Source of the DNA: Candidatus Endomicrobiellum devescovinae
GTDB lineage: Bacteria; Elusimicrobiota; Endomicrobiia; Endomicrobiales; Endomicrobiaceae
Assembly: GCA_031267795.1 (NCBI GenBank)
Contig: JAIRYK010000022.1
Span: 124,001-188,000, forward strand
Reading direction: 5' to 3'
Length of the DNA stretch: 64,000 nucleotides
Below, piece by piece: positions 30,191-37,945 of the stretch (position 1 is its first letter; each line of letters begins with the position of its first letter). The translations under genes were made by a program, and so were the position numbers. The notes beneath the pieces were generated by a model, which saw nothing but the letters and a program-made list of their open reading frames with translations, ran no database searches and had not been told where the DNA came from.

Positions 30191-30194
30191 AAAA

Positions 30195-31259
30195 TTAAAA
30201 TCCTATAGCATCTATTATATCTTTCATATTTGCTTTAACTTTTTTAGGTTTTACAGCACTAGAAACAGCAGTGTCTGGATCTTTTAGACCATGTCCTGTA
30301 AGTATGCACACAGCTTTTCCAAGCTTATTATTTTTGAAATAGCCCAGCTTAACGTATTTTATAAGCCCAGCAATAGACGATGCCGAGGCAGGCTCGCAAA
30401 AAACACCTTCTGTAGCGGCTACAATTCTATACGCTTCTAATATTTCTTCATCAGTTACTTTGTCTATAACTCCTTTTGATTCATCTCTTGCTTCTACTGC
30501 CGTTTTCCAAGAAGCAGGATTTCCTATTCTTATAGCAGTAGCTATTGTCTCAGGTTTTGCTATAGGATGCCCTTCAACTATAGGGGCAGCACCTGCTGCT
30601 TGGAAACCCATCATTTTTGGGAGAGCATATTTAGAAGGTTCCGATTTATTATAATCTTTATATCCTTTCCAATACGCCGTAATATTTCCAGCATTGCCGA
30701 CAGGCATAAATTGATAATTAGGAGCTTCGCCTAGACATTCGCATATTTCATATGCCGCTGTTTTTTGTCCCTCAATTCTGTATGGATTAACAGAATTTAC
30801 TAAAGTTATAGGATATTTTTCACTTAATTCTTTTGCAAAATTCAATGCATCGTCAAAGTTGCCGTTTATTTCCAAAACTTCAGCTCTGTGCATAACAGCT
30901 TGAGACAGTTTTCCCAAAGCTATTTTCCCCTCAGGTATAAGAACAACGCATTTTATACCTGCTCTTGCAGCGTACGCTGCTGCTGATGCGGACGTGTTTC
31001 CCGTTGAAGCACAAATAACTACTTTGCTTCCAACCTCAACAGCTTTTGAAACAGCCATTGTCATTCCTCTGTCTTTAAACGAACCTGTAGGATTCATACC
31101 TTCAAATTTAAAATATATTTCACCGTTAAAACCTATTTTTAGGGGAAGATTTCTAGCTTTTATAAGCGGTGTGTTTCCTTCATGAAGAGATATAACAGGA
31201 GTAGTATCGCTTACTGGCAAGAATTTTCTGTATTTTTCAATTAAACCTTTGTAAATCAT
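30195..31259 (-). CDS. thrC: Threonine synthase
   Basis: A 354-residue PLP-dependent fold-type II enzyme converting O-phosphohomoserine to threonine. The PLP lysine is in [11 protein letters not shown] near residue 63, and the phosphate-binding loop is [12 protein letters not shown]. This is the short bacterial/archaeal class without the long N-terminal extension. AAAAAGGATAA lies just before the ATG. Other threonine pathway genes are not in the window. It is the first gene of a long minus-strand run. Confidence 0.92.
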   Translation of the reverse strand: MIYKGLIEKYRKFLPVSDTTPVISLHEGNTPLIKARNLPLKIGFNGEIYFKFEGMNPTGSFKDRGMTMAVSKAVEVGSKVVICASTGNTSASAAAYAARAGIKCVVLIPEGKIALGKLSQAVMHRAEVLEINGNFDDALNFAKELSEKYPITLVNSVNPYRIEGQKTAAYEICECLGEAPNYQFMPVGNAGNITAYWKGYKDYNKSEPSKYALPKMMGFQAAGAAPIVEGHPIAKPETIATAIRIGNPASWKTAVEARDESKGVIDKVTDEEILEAYRIVAATEGVFCEPASASSIAGLIKYVKLGYFKNNKLGKAVCILTGHGLKDPDTAVSSAVKPKKVKANMKDIIDAIGF

Positions 31260-31596
31260 TTCATTTATCCTTTTTCAAAATGCAATATAATATAATGCAA
31301 TATTATAATATTAACGTATTGATTTTATTATTTTCAGACTATTAAAGCAATGAATAAAAATAAAAAGCTATTAAGTTTGCTGTGAAATAAATTTTATTTT
31401 TGTATTAATACATTAAAATTAGATTTCTCTATAAAATCAAATATAAATGGAATAAAATATTGCTGAGATAGATAAAAGATAGTCAATGTTGCTTACTAAG
31501 ATTTGATTTGGTAGAATTTAGGGCTGTTATTAGTTATCTAATCTATCAATATTATTGTTTAGTATAGATAAACGATTAAAATTAAAGGAGATGTTT
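31260..31596. other. Divergent intergenic region between thrC and secreted HAD-like gene
   Basis: About 340 AT-rich bases serving as the upstream region of both thrC (minus) and the exported HAD-like gene (plus). Near thrC a short direct repeat of ATGCAATAT occurs twice within 31279-31313, overlapping -10-like TATAAT sequences. The 16-base sequence at 31450-31465 recurs exactly at 33036-33051. No gene is supported. Confidence 0.45.
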
Positions 31597-32163
31597 ATGA
31601 AATTAGTTAAGTATTTATTTTTATGTTTTTTAATTCTGACTAGCTTATCAACTTATACGACGGCGAAACAATCACCGAAAATAGAAATAGTAAAAAGCTC
31701 GTCTTGGGAAAAAGCTATTAAAAGTATAACCTCTCGTGTATTGCAGTCTAATTCGCAAAAGAACATAATATGCATTACCGACGACGGCATTCTTTTGGAC
31801 AGCCAATTAAAAGCTATACCTAAGAGCTATAACCTTTTTTATTTTATGAAATATAGAAAAATTCCTATTTTTTGTTTAGCTACAATCGCAACGGCTGAAA
31901 AACTTAAAGAAGAAGGGTTTAGGTTTAATACCATTTCTGCTTCTGTGGAGGACAACTCAAAATTTTCAATAACTGACGGAGTTATTCGCGGACAGATTAA
32001 TGATAACAAAATACCAGGATTAGTCTTGTTTTTGGAAAAAACTAATTTTACTCCTGACCAAATTATTTTTATAGATGACTCTTATAAAAATATTGAAGAT
32101 ATGATTGATTTTTGCAAAAGTAGCGGAATTGATTGTTTTGCAATTAATTTAGTTTTAAAATAA
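31597..32163 (+). CDS. Exported HAD-like protein (DUF2608 type), probably catalytically altered
   Basis: A 188-residue protein with a signal peptide ending near T-T-A at residue 23. The start is ATG 31597, because AAAGGAG (31584-31590) is 6 bases upstream; the longer frame to 31555 has no ribosome site. The mature part looks like a HAD-fold domain of the DUF2608 kind: a first motif I-C-I-T-D-D-G-I-L-L, a middle P-I-F-C-L-A-T, and the acidic motif I-I-F-I-D-D-S-Y-K-N. The usual first-motif order is D-x-D-G; here the nucleophile position is Thr61, with Asp63 kept, so phosphatase activity is doubtful. It is the first of three exported enzyme-like genes in this region. Confidence 0.65.
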   Translation: MKLVKYLFLCFLILTSLSTYTTAKQSPKIEIVKSSSWEKAIKSITSRVLQSNSQKNIICITDDGILLDSQLKAIPKSYNLFYFMKYRKIPIFCLATIATAEKLKEEGFRFNTISASVEDNSKFSITDGVIRGQINDNKIPGLVLFLEKTNFTPDQIIFIDDSYKNIEDMIDFCKSSGIDCFAINLVLK

Positions 32164-32175
32164 AAAAACGACTGG

Positions 32176-32311
32176 CTGACAAATATTAGTGAGTGATAGT
32201 ATTTTAAAAGGTTTTTACAATTATTTTGCATTTAACCCTTTTGAACTGTTTAGGATAGAATAAAATACAGAAATATACCCTACATACTGCATTTTAGTTA
32301 ATATTTGTCAG
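32176..32311. repeat. 136-bp element bounded by 13-bp exact inverted repeats
   Basis: CTGACAAATATTA at 32176-32188 is exactly inverted at 32299-32311. The interior has no reading frame I can support. It could be a small non-autonomous element or just a chance long-range hairpin; no target duplication is visible at the edges. Confidence 0.4.
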
Positions 32312-32358
32312 AAGCATACAAATTTCTTCTTGTAATACCGATAAGATAGTAGGGTAAA

Positions 32359-32799
32359 AAATATTTATTTGAAGGACTTTACGCTTTTGTCGGCACAATC
32401 CGCAAACAAAATATATCAAAAGGTAGATTTAGGTTTGCGAGCTGTTTGTATTTGAAAGAAAGTCTTGAAAAAATTTAGCAAATGCTAGAAACTAACTTTG
32501 AAGAAATTATTGAAAAGTATGTTGAACTGAACATCGCTTACACTTTTATAGATGGAAGTGGCAGAATTTGGCTGGATTTGCTATTAAAAAAGTTTGTATT
32601 GATTGGCAAAGGTTGATAAAATTGCTTATTTGCAGGCAATGGAACGAAGCCCGATAAACGATTTAGAGATTAGAACTCTTTTTGAAAGAGGCTTTAACTG
32701 ATAAAATTGACGGACGTGAGCTATTTATCAAAGGTATTGAGCAATCATATTATTATGAAGAAGACGAAAACCATAAAGAGAATATAATTAAAACCTGAG
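32359..32799 (+). pseudogene. Fic-family gene remnant
   Basis: Conceptual translation gives [22 protein letters not shown], a TAG stop at 32476-32478, then [14 protein letters not shown] and a Fic-motif relic, then, after at least two frame changes, [13 protein letters not shown] and a Tyr-rich end at 32799. This matches Fic (AMP-transferase-fold) proteins. The catalytic H-P-F-x-x-G-N-G-R has become Y-T-F-I-D-G-S-G-R with the following residues deleted, so the gene is dead on several counts. The 5' part is missing. It is a different Fic subtype from the intact gene at 36.8 kb. Confidence 0.75.
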
Positions 32800-32938
32800 T
32801 TTAAATGCTATAAAAACATACCAGAGTTCTTTTGTCTGTAAATTCATAACACTAAAAAAGCTCTAATCTTAACAATCTACTTCAACTTTGTTTCCTTAAT
32901 ATCTCTTTTTCCAAAATCTTCCTCCGACGACAACCCTG

Positions 32939-33022
32939 CCTTTTTACTCTTCCCAATAAACTTAAGTATCAAAATTTGCAAATTTTTCACAATAAAATAG
33001 ATAATCTTTATTTATTAAGTTA
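32939..33022 (+). repeat. Dispersed upstream repeat, copy A
   Basis: Positions 32939-32967 match 35658-35686 at 24 of 29 bases, including CCTTTTTACTCT and ATAAACT. TTATTTATTAAGTTA at 33008-33022 recurs exactly at 35698-35712. Both copies lie just upstream of genes for signal-peptide enzymes. Confidence 0.55.
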
Positions 33023-33035
33023 TATCATATGCATA

Positions 33036-33051
33036 GAATAAAATATTGCTG
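33036..33051 (+). repeat. 16-base repeat shared with 31450-31465
   Basis: GAATAAAATATTGCTG occurs here and at 31450-31465. A shorter relative (TAGAATAAAATA) is at 32256-32267. Two of the three copies precede genes for exported enzymes on the same strand. Confidence 0.5.
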
Positions 33052-33068
33052 GTAATGGGATACTTGCA

Positions 33069-33427
33069 ATGAAAAAGGTAATAGGGACGTTGTTATGTAT
33101 TTGCTTGTTAGCTTGTTTTTCTTTTGCTGAAAAAATTAATGTTTTATTATGTTTTTCAGAAAATTACACTATTCAATCAGAAGTATTAATTACATCTATT
33201 CTTTCTTCTAAATCTCCAAATGCACATTTCAATATTTACTGCTTTAGTCCAGATTCTAACCTAAATACGTATCACTCGTTAAAGAAAATAGTTGTTTCCC
33301 TAGATAATAAATCCAAAATATCTTTCTATAAAACATCCTTGTTTAAAGATGTAAAAAGTATAGGAGCATCTTGAAGGCTAAGGCTTCTTGTACCTAATTT
33401 CTAAATAGCGTCAATAAAGTTATATAT
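33069..33427 (+). pseudogene. Glycosyltransferase family 8 fragment with signal peptide
   Basis: The first 101 codons encode a signal peptide (MKKVIGTLLCICLLACFSFA) followed by the N-terminal part of a GT-A glycosyltransferase of family 8 type (I-N-V-L-L-C-F-S-E-N-Y, V-L-I-T-S-I-L-S-S). A TGA at 33372-33374 is followed in frame by R-L-R-L-L-V-P-N-F, then a TAA; another frame continues L-N-S-V-N-K-V-I-Y, the usual approach to the D-x-D motif. Nothing recognisable remains after 33427, so the catalytic half is lost. A signal peptide on such an enzyme is unusual and matches the neighbouring exported enzymes. Confidence 0.65.
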
Positions 33428-33572
33428 TAAGAATAATAATATATTGTTTTATTTCTTGAAAAAAATTTAATCTAATAAGAGGTGTATATGAAAAAAAGAT
33501 TTTAATAAGATTGTATTAAAGAAAGAAGTTAGTTGCGAATAGGAAATTAAAAATTCAAAAGAGAGCAATTTT

Positions 33573-35429
33573 ATGAACGCATTAACATTGATATTTGCCA
33601 GTCTTTGTATTTTTGCTATAGGGTATCGGTTTTATGGTATTTTTTTATCTAGGAAACTTTTGCATATTAATTCTGGACGAATTACGCCTGCTCATAAATA
33701 TTACGACGGACGCGACTATGTGCCTACAAACAAGAACGTTCTTTTTGGACATCATTTTGCGGCAATTGCAGCGGCGGGACCTTTGGCAGGTCCTGTGTTA
33801 GCTGCTCAATTTGGATTTTTGCCCGGCGCTTTATGGATACTTATAGGCTGTGTGCTTGGCGGCGCTGTTCATGATTTGGTCGTGCTTTTTGCCTCGTTGC
33901 GCCATAAAGGGCAGAGTCTGGCTACGATTGCGACAAAAGAACTTAACGGAACTATTGGAATGGTAGCCGCATTTGCAATTTTATTTATTTTAGTTATGAC
34001 TCTTTCTGGGCTTTCACTAGTTTGCGTTGGAGCAATGAACAACGCACCATGGTCTCTTTTTGTTGTTTGTTCTACTATTCCTATAGCCATACTCATGGGA
34101 ATAATTATGAAGTATTGTCAAAAGTCAGGCATTGTTATTGCAAGCATTTTGGGATGCGTATTGTTGATGTTTGCAATTTTATTAGGGAAAAACGCCGTTG
34201 GCGTTGCGTCGCTACAAGCTTTGTTTACATGGAATGCAAAACCGCTTTCTATCGCAATTGCCGTGTATGGGTTTTTTGCATCGGTGCTCCCAGTGTGGTT
34301 TCTACTTGTTCCAAGGGACTACTTATCCTCCTATTTAAAAATAGGAACGATTGTTTCTTTAGCTTTAGGAATAATTTTTATTCATCCTGTTATACAAATG
34401 CCAGCATTTACTAGCTTTATTAAAGGAGGAGGATCAATTATTGGCGGTCCTGTGATCCCGTTCATTTTTATAATTATAGCTTGTGGAGCTATTTCTGGGT
34501 TTCACGCAATAATTGGAACAGGAACTACTCCCAAAATGCTAAATAATGAAAATGACCTTCTCTTTGTAGGATATGGGGCGATGCTTGTTGAAGGGTTTGT
34601 AGCCATAATGGCTTTAATAGCGGCGGTTACTCTTGCGCCGGGAGACTACTTTGCGATAAATACACCAAAGTCAGCTTATGACGCTTTCCTCGCGGCAAAT
34701 CCCGGATTAGCCGTTAAGGATCTCGCATTTTTTAGTGAGAAGATAGGAATAGATCTTGCGGGAAGAACTGGAGGAGCAGTGTCTCTTGCCGTCGGCATGG
34801 CGAATATATTTAGCAAAATTCCCTCTATGGATAAGTTAATGGCATATTGGTACAATTTTGCCGTTATGTTTGAAGCTGTATTTATTCTTACAGCTATTGA
34901 CGCTGGCACAAGAGTTGGAAGATTTTTCTTACAAGAATTGCTTGGTCGTGCGATTCCATACTTTAAAGATCAAAAGAGAAAAGAGGGAGTTTTAATAGCC
35001 GGGTTGCTGTTTACTCTTTCATGGGGTTATTTAGTCTATACTGGGGATATTGGTAGCATATGGCCACTATTTGGAATAAGCAATCAACTTCTTGCGTCTT
35101 GCGCTCTTATTGTATGCACTACAATGTTTATTAGAATGAATAGAGGTAAGCTTGCCTTGCTCACGGCAATACCGGGAATTTTTATGGCTGCCGTCACATT
35201 GTGGGCTGGATACATTCAAGTATTTGGAATGCAATTATCCAGTGGAATATTTTTAAAAGGATATTTCCACAAAAACCAATTTCTTTTAGGAATTTTAGCT
35301 ATAATAGTGATGATTTTTATGATAATTGTATTTGTTAGCTCTTTCAAAAAATGGTACGAATTAGCCAAAATTAAGTCTCTAACCACAGATAAATATGGCG
35401 AACTTGTAAAAGCGGTAGTTGAAGAATAG
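33573..35429 (+). CDS. cstA: Carbon starvation protein A (peptide / pyruvate transporter family)
   Basis: A 618-residue inner-membrane protein with about 16 hydrophobic segments. It has the CstA hallmarks: D-G-R-D-Y-V-P-T-N-K, F-G-H-H-F-A-A-I-A-A-A-G-P-L-A-G-P, and G-T-G-T-T-P-K-M-L. CstA/BtsT proteins import peptides or pyruvate; the substrate here is not decidable. It is noticeably more GC-rich and better conserved than the decayed genes around it. A weak AGAGAG ribosome site precedes the ATG. Two hairpins lie downstream. It is the only clear core-metabolism gene of this accessory stretch. Confidence 0.93.
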   Translation: MNALTLIFASLCIFAIGYRFYGIFLSRKLLHINSGRITPAHKYYDGRDYVPTNKNVLFGHHFAAIAAAGPLAGPVLAAQFGFLPGALWILIGCVLGGAVHDLVVLFASLRHKGQSLATIATKELNGTIGMVAAFAILFILVMTLSGLSLVCVGAMNNAPWSLFVVCSTIPIAILMGIIMKYCQKSGIVIASILGCVLLMFAILLGKNAVGVASLQALFTWNAKPLSIAIAVYGFFASVLPVWFLLVPRDYLSSYLKIGTIVSLALGIIFIHPVIQMPAFTSFIKGGGSIIGGPVIPFIFIIIACGAISGFHAIIGTGTTPKMLNNENDLLFVGYGAMLVEGFVAIMALIAAVTLAPGDYFAINTPKSAYDAFLAANPGLAVKDLAFFSEKIGIDLAGRTGGAVSLAVGMANIFSKIPSMDKLMAYWYNFAVMFEAVFILTAIDAGTRVGRFFLQELLGRAIPYFKDQKRKEGVLIAGLLFTLSWGYLVYTGDIGSIWPLFGISNQLLASCALIVCTTMFIRMNRGKLALLTAIPGIFMAAVTLWAGYIQVFGMQLSSGIFLKGYFHKNQFLLGILAIIVMIFMIIVFVSSFKKWYELAKIKSLTTDKYGELVKAVVEE

Positions 35430-35528
35430 GCTAATTAACTTCGCATAGAGTATAAGATTTGTAGTGTTATAGTAAAAATCTTAAAATCTATAAGAAATGA
35501 TTTGGACTTGAAGAAAGATGAAAGATCC

Positions 35529-35561
35529 CCTCTGAGTTTATTAGAATGGTAAACTCAGAGG
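35529..35561 (+). terminator. 12-bp hairpin downstream of cstA
   Basis: CCTCTGAGTTTA (35529-35540) and TAAACTCAGAGG (35550-35561) pair perfectly around a 9-base loop, 100 bases after the cstA stop. There is no T-tract, so it may stabilise the 3' end rather than terminate alone. Confidence 0.5.
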
Positions 35562-35608
35562 AGAGTTCAGATAAAAAGATTGTATATTGAAAAGTAATGT
35601 AAGCAAAT

Positions 35609-35641
35609 CTCAAAAAATTTGTCCCTCTTTTTGAGTTTTTT
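35609..35641 (+). terminator. Rho-independent terminator candidate
   Basis: CTCAAAAA (35609-35616) pairs with TTTTTGAG (35628-35635), followed directly by six T's. It lies downstream of cstA and of the first hairpin. Confidence 0.55.
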
Positions 35642-35657
35642 CACTCTCAAAATCCTT

Positions 35658-35712
35658 CCTTTTTACTCTATCCGATAAACTCAGGTTTTAATCAAGATTA
35701 TTTATTAAGTTA
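35658..35712 (+). repeat. Dispersed upstream repeat, copy B
   Basis: Matches copy A at 32939-33022: 24 of 29 bases identical at the 5' end, and a 15-base exact match (35698-35712) at the 3' end. It is shorter than copy A by an internal gap of about 29 bases. Confidence 0.55.
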
Positions 35713-35793
35713 AGGCAGTGATATTGGAAGAAGGGATAGGCAAGAGGTGGATACTTATGAACTACATAAATCTAAGATAAGCATATATGTATT

Positions 35794-35802
35794 TGATATA
35801 AT
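35794..35802 (+). promoter_or_regulatory. Extended -10 promoter for the PMM-like gene
   Basis: TGATATAAT: a TG one base before a perfect TATAAT (35797-35802). There is no good -35. It gives a transcript starting about 30 bases before the ATG at 35839, which has AAGGGAG 7 bases upstream. Confidence 0.55.
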
Positions 35803-35838
35803 AGTGAAACAATAATCACAAGTAAAGGGAGATATGCA

Positions 35839-36687
35839 ATGCTAAAAGGTAAGTTTTCTTTTTTAAAGTTTCTCATGACAGTAGTTATGGTCTTAGCAAT
35901 TGTCACAGAGATCTGCGAAATAAAAGCTTCGGCAGAGGATATTAAAAGTTCTGAAATAGAAATTATTTGTTTGTTTGATATGGACGGAACCTTAACCCCG
36001 TCAAGACAAGCGATGACAGAAAAATTCGCTAAATGGTTTTATGATTTTATAAACAAAAACGAGACCTATATAGTGACGGGATCTGATATTGGAAAAATCA
36101 AAGATCAAATACCAGAAAATATATATGAAAAGATTGGAGGAATTTACGCCTCAATGGGCAATGAGTTGTATAAGAAAGGGAAAATTGTTTATAGGCGAGA
36201 TTTTAAGCCTAAAAAATCTCTTTTGAAACGTTTAGAAGCTTATAGAAAAAACACAAAATACCCTGGACAGTTATATCCAAATTACATAGAGAAACGTTGT
36301 GGAATGATAAATTTTTGTGTTTTAGGCAGAGATTGCCCAAACGAAGCCAGAGTTGAATACGGGAAATGGGATGCCGTTAATGGAGAAAGGCTGGAAATAC
36401 AGAAAGAGCTGACGAAATTATTTAAGGAGTTAGATATTGTTATTGGGGGAGCTATCAGCATAGATATAGTTCCAAAAGGGTTTGGAAAAGAACAGGTTGC
36501 TGACCGCGTAAGAAAGACGTATCCGAAATCTCTAATAGTTTTTGTTGGAGATAGGACAGAAGAAGGTGGTAATGACTATTCTTTAGCGCAAAGACTATTG
36601 CAACTTGGCAACAGCGAAGTTATCGCCGTAAAAGATCCTGAAGATACGATAAAATGTTTGGAAAATTATATGACAAAGAGGAAGTAG
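35839..36687 (+). CDS. Exported eukaryotic-type phosphomannomutase (HAD family)
   Basis: A 282-residue protein. Residues 1-32 are a signal peptide with A-S-A cleavage. From residue 43 it aligns by eye with eukaryotic PMM1/PMM2-type phosphomannomutases: nucleophile loop F-D-M-D-G-T-L-T-P (Asp47, Asp49), T-G-S-D, the substrate-binding R-C-G-M-I-N and G-R-D-C (Arg153, Arg164), G-G-A-I-S-I-D-I-V-P (203-212) and the acidic loop V-G-D-R-T-E-E-G-G-N-D (236-246). All key residues are kept. The family interconverts mannose 6- and 1-phosphate in the cytosol, so export is unexpected. It is monocistronic, with its own promoter. A looser alternative is a HAD-IIB sugar phosphatase. Confidence 0.75.
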   Translation: MLKGKFSFLKFLMTVVMVLAIVTEICEIKASAEDIKSSEIEIICLFDMDGTLTPSRQAMTEKFAKWFYDFINKNETYIVTGSDIGKIKDQIPENIYEKIGGIYASMGNELYKKGKIVYRRDFKPKKSLLKRLEAYRKNTKYPGQLYPNYIEKRCGMINFCVLGRDCPNEARVEYGKWDAVNGERLEIQKELTKLFKELDIVIGGAISIDIVPKGFGKEQVADRVRKTYPKSLIVFVGDRTEEGGNDYSLAQRLLQLGNSEVIAVKDPEDTIKCLENYMTKRK

Positions 36688-36797
36688 CGTTTGGTTGAGA
36701 GAGAGGCGGTAAAATGCTTTTGAAGAGATGCTAAGATTGTCTCTTACAGCTCGTTTACCTATAGATTCTTAAGTGGCTAGATGTAAATATATTATAG

Positions 36798-37814
36798 TTA
36801 AATCTTGCAAAAAACGCCTTTGGTGTTGCCGCCCTGTTTTTTTATCCTGCCTTTTTCTATCAAACCTTTCAATAGCGTATTAACATGTTGTCTTGAAACT
36901 TTTAAGAATTTAACCACATCTCTTGCCGTAAATTCACCTATGGCAGTAAATTTCTCTAAAACTTGATTTTCTCGCGGGGTTAGTCTCATAGATACGGATA
37001 TTTGGGACAATGAATTTTCTGCCCGTTCTATCGCGCTGGCAAGGGAATACTTTAAGCCATCAGTAAAGTATTCAAGCCACTGTGTTAAATCCCCTTTATC
37101 TGCTGTTGAAAGCTTATCGGAATATAGTCTTCTGTCGGTATCATAGAAGTCGTCAAGGACAAAATACTTGTTTATCTGATAGCCGTTTTGAATTAAAAAT
37201 AAAGCCGTAAGCAATCTGCAAGTTCTGCCGTTTCCATCAACAAAAGGGTGCAGATATACATATTGGTGGTGAAATATGCCTGCTTTTAATATGGGTAAGG
37301 TTTGACCGTAGTTTTTAGACCAAGAAAATAACTCTTGCAAGTACTTTTCTATCTGCTCTTTCTTATGATACGGCGGATTATGCTTGACTATCAGTTCCAG
37401 CCCCTTTGGCGTTTGTATTCTGTTTCCTACCACTATAATACTGTTTCTTATTTTACCTGCTATTTTGTCTTTAACTCCTGTCAGAAGTTCTTTATGAATA
37501 GCCAACAGAGTATTCAAATCAAAGTCTTTTAACAGCGTTAGTTTTTTTAGAATAGCAAAGTAATTGGCTACTTCTTTTTCGTCCCTTGTAGCAGGAACTC
37601 TTCCGCCAAGCAAAAGGTTCGTTACTTCGGGCAAAGACAAGGAATTTCCCTCTATGCTGTTTGAAACATATGCCGACTGTATAAGGTTATTTCTCTCTAA
37701 ATTAAGCCAAAGGCTTTTAGGAAGACGCAGTTGCTCTATCTGTCCGTATAGTCTTTCTATGGCAGATATATTTTCAAGCAGTTTTCTTGTTAGTTGATAT
37801 TTAGGATTAAACAT
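36798..37814 (-). CDS. Fic-domain protein with autoinhibitory helix and C-terminal wHTH
   Basis: A 338-residue Fic protein, usually an AMP-transferase of target proteins. An N-terminal inhibitory motif S-x-S-I-E-G-N (residues 51-57) marks class II Fic proteins; the Fic motif H-P-F-V-D-G-N-G-R (189-197) is complete. The C-terminal ~60 residues form a winged helix-turn-helix (F-T-A-R-D-V-V-K-F-L-K-V-S-R-Q-H-V-N). The start is M-F-N-P-K-Y at 37814: the upstream in-frame part is repeat DNA of the promoter. The promoter places transcription start at or next to the ATG, so the mRNA may be leaderless. Targets unknown; not paired with a visible antitoxin gene. Confidence 0.88.
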   Translation of the reverse strand: MFNPKYQLTRKLLENISAIERLYGQIEQLRLPKSLWLNLERNNLIQSAYVSNSIEGNSLSLPEVTNLLLGGRVPATRDEKEVANYFAILKKLTLLKDFDLNTLLAIHKELLTGVKDKIAGKIRNSIIVVGNRIQTPKGLELIVKHNPPYHKKEQIEKYLQELFSWSKNYGQTLPILKAGIFHHQYVYLHPFVDGNGRTCRLLTALFLIQNGYQINKYFVLDDFYDTDRRLYSDKLSTADKGDLTQWLEYFTDGLKYSLASAIERAENSLSQISVSMRLTPRENQVLEKFTAIGEFTARDVVKFLKVSRQHVNTLLKGLIEKGRIKKQGGNTKGVFCKI

Positions 37815-37820
37815 AAAACC

Positions 37821-37862
37821 ATTATACTTTATTGTCAATGTTATTGTCAATATTATTGTCAA
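37821..37862 (-). promoter_or_regulatory. fic promoter with three phased TTGACA repeats
   Basis: On the minus strand TTGACAATAA occurs three times at 12-base steps (ending at 37838, 37850 and 37862 in plus coordinates). The middle copy is a perfect -35, 18 bases before a perfect TATAAT (37821-37826). The -10 is followed by 6 bases and the ATG. The extra copies look like binding sites, possibly for the protein's own winged helix. Confidence 0.65.
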
Positions 37863-37945
37863 GTATGGGTATTGGATAAGAGCCGCCGACCTAACGGTCT
37901 GGGGAGCCCATATATGGCTTAAAGAAACTTGGATTTTAAGGAAAG

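Larger units (their letters stand above)
35430..35838 (+). other. Intergenic region between cstA and PMM-like gene
   Basis: About 400 bases with no supported gene. In order: the hairpin at 35529-35561, the terminator at 35609-35641, copy B of the dispersed repeat (35658-35712), and the extended -10 promoter of the next gene at 35794-35802. Confidence 0.6.

Noticed and set aside
33484-33514. Short ORF with a ribosome site (ATGAAAAAAAG...) upstream of cstA
   Set aside because: It ends after five codons. One extra A gives only about ten codons, so it is not supportable as a gene.
37815-37862. N-terminal extension of the Fic protein (T-I-I-L-T-I-T-L-T-I)
   Set aside because: It is the translation of the TTGACA repeats and the -10 box, i.e. 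promoter DNA.
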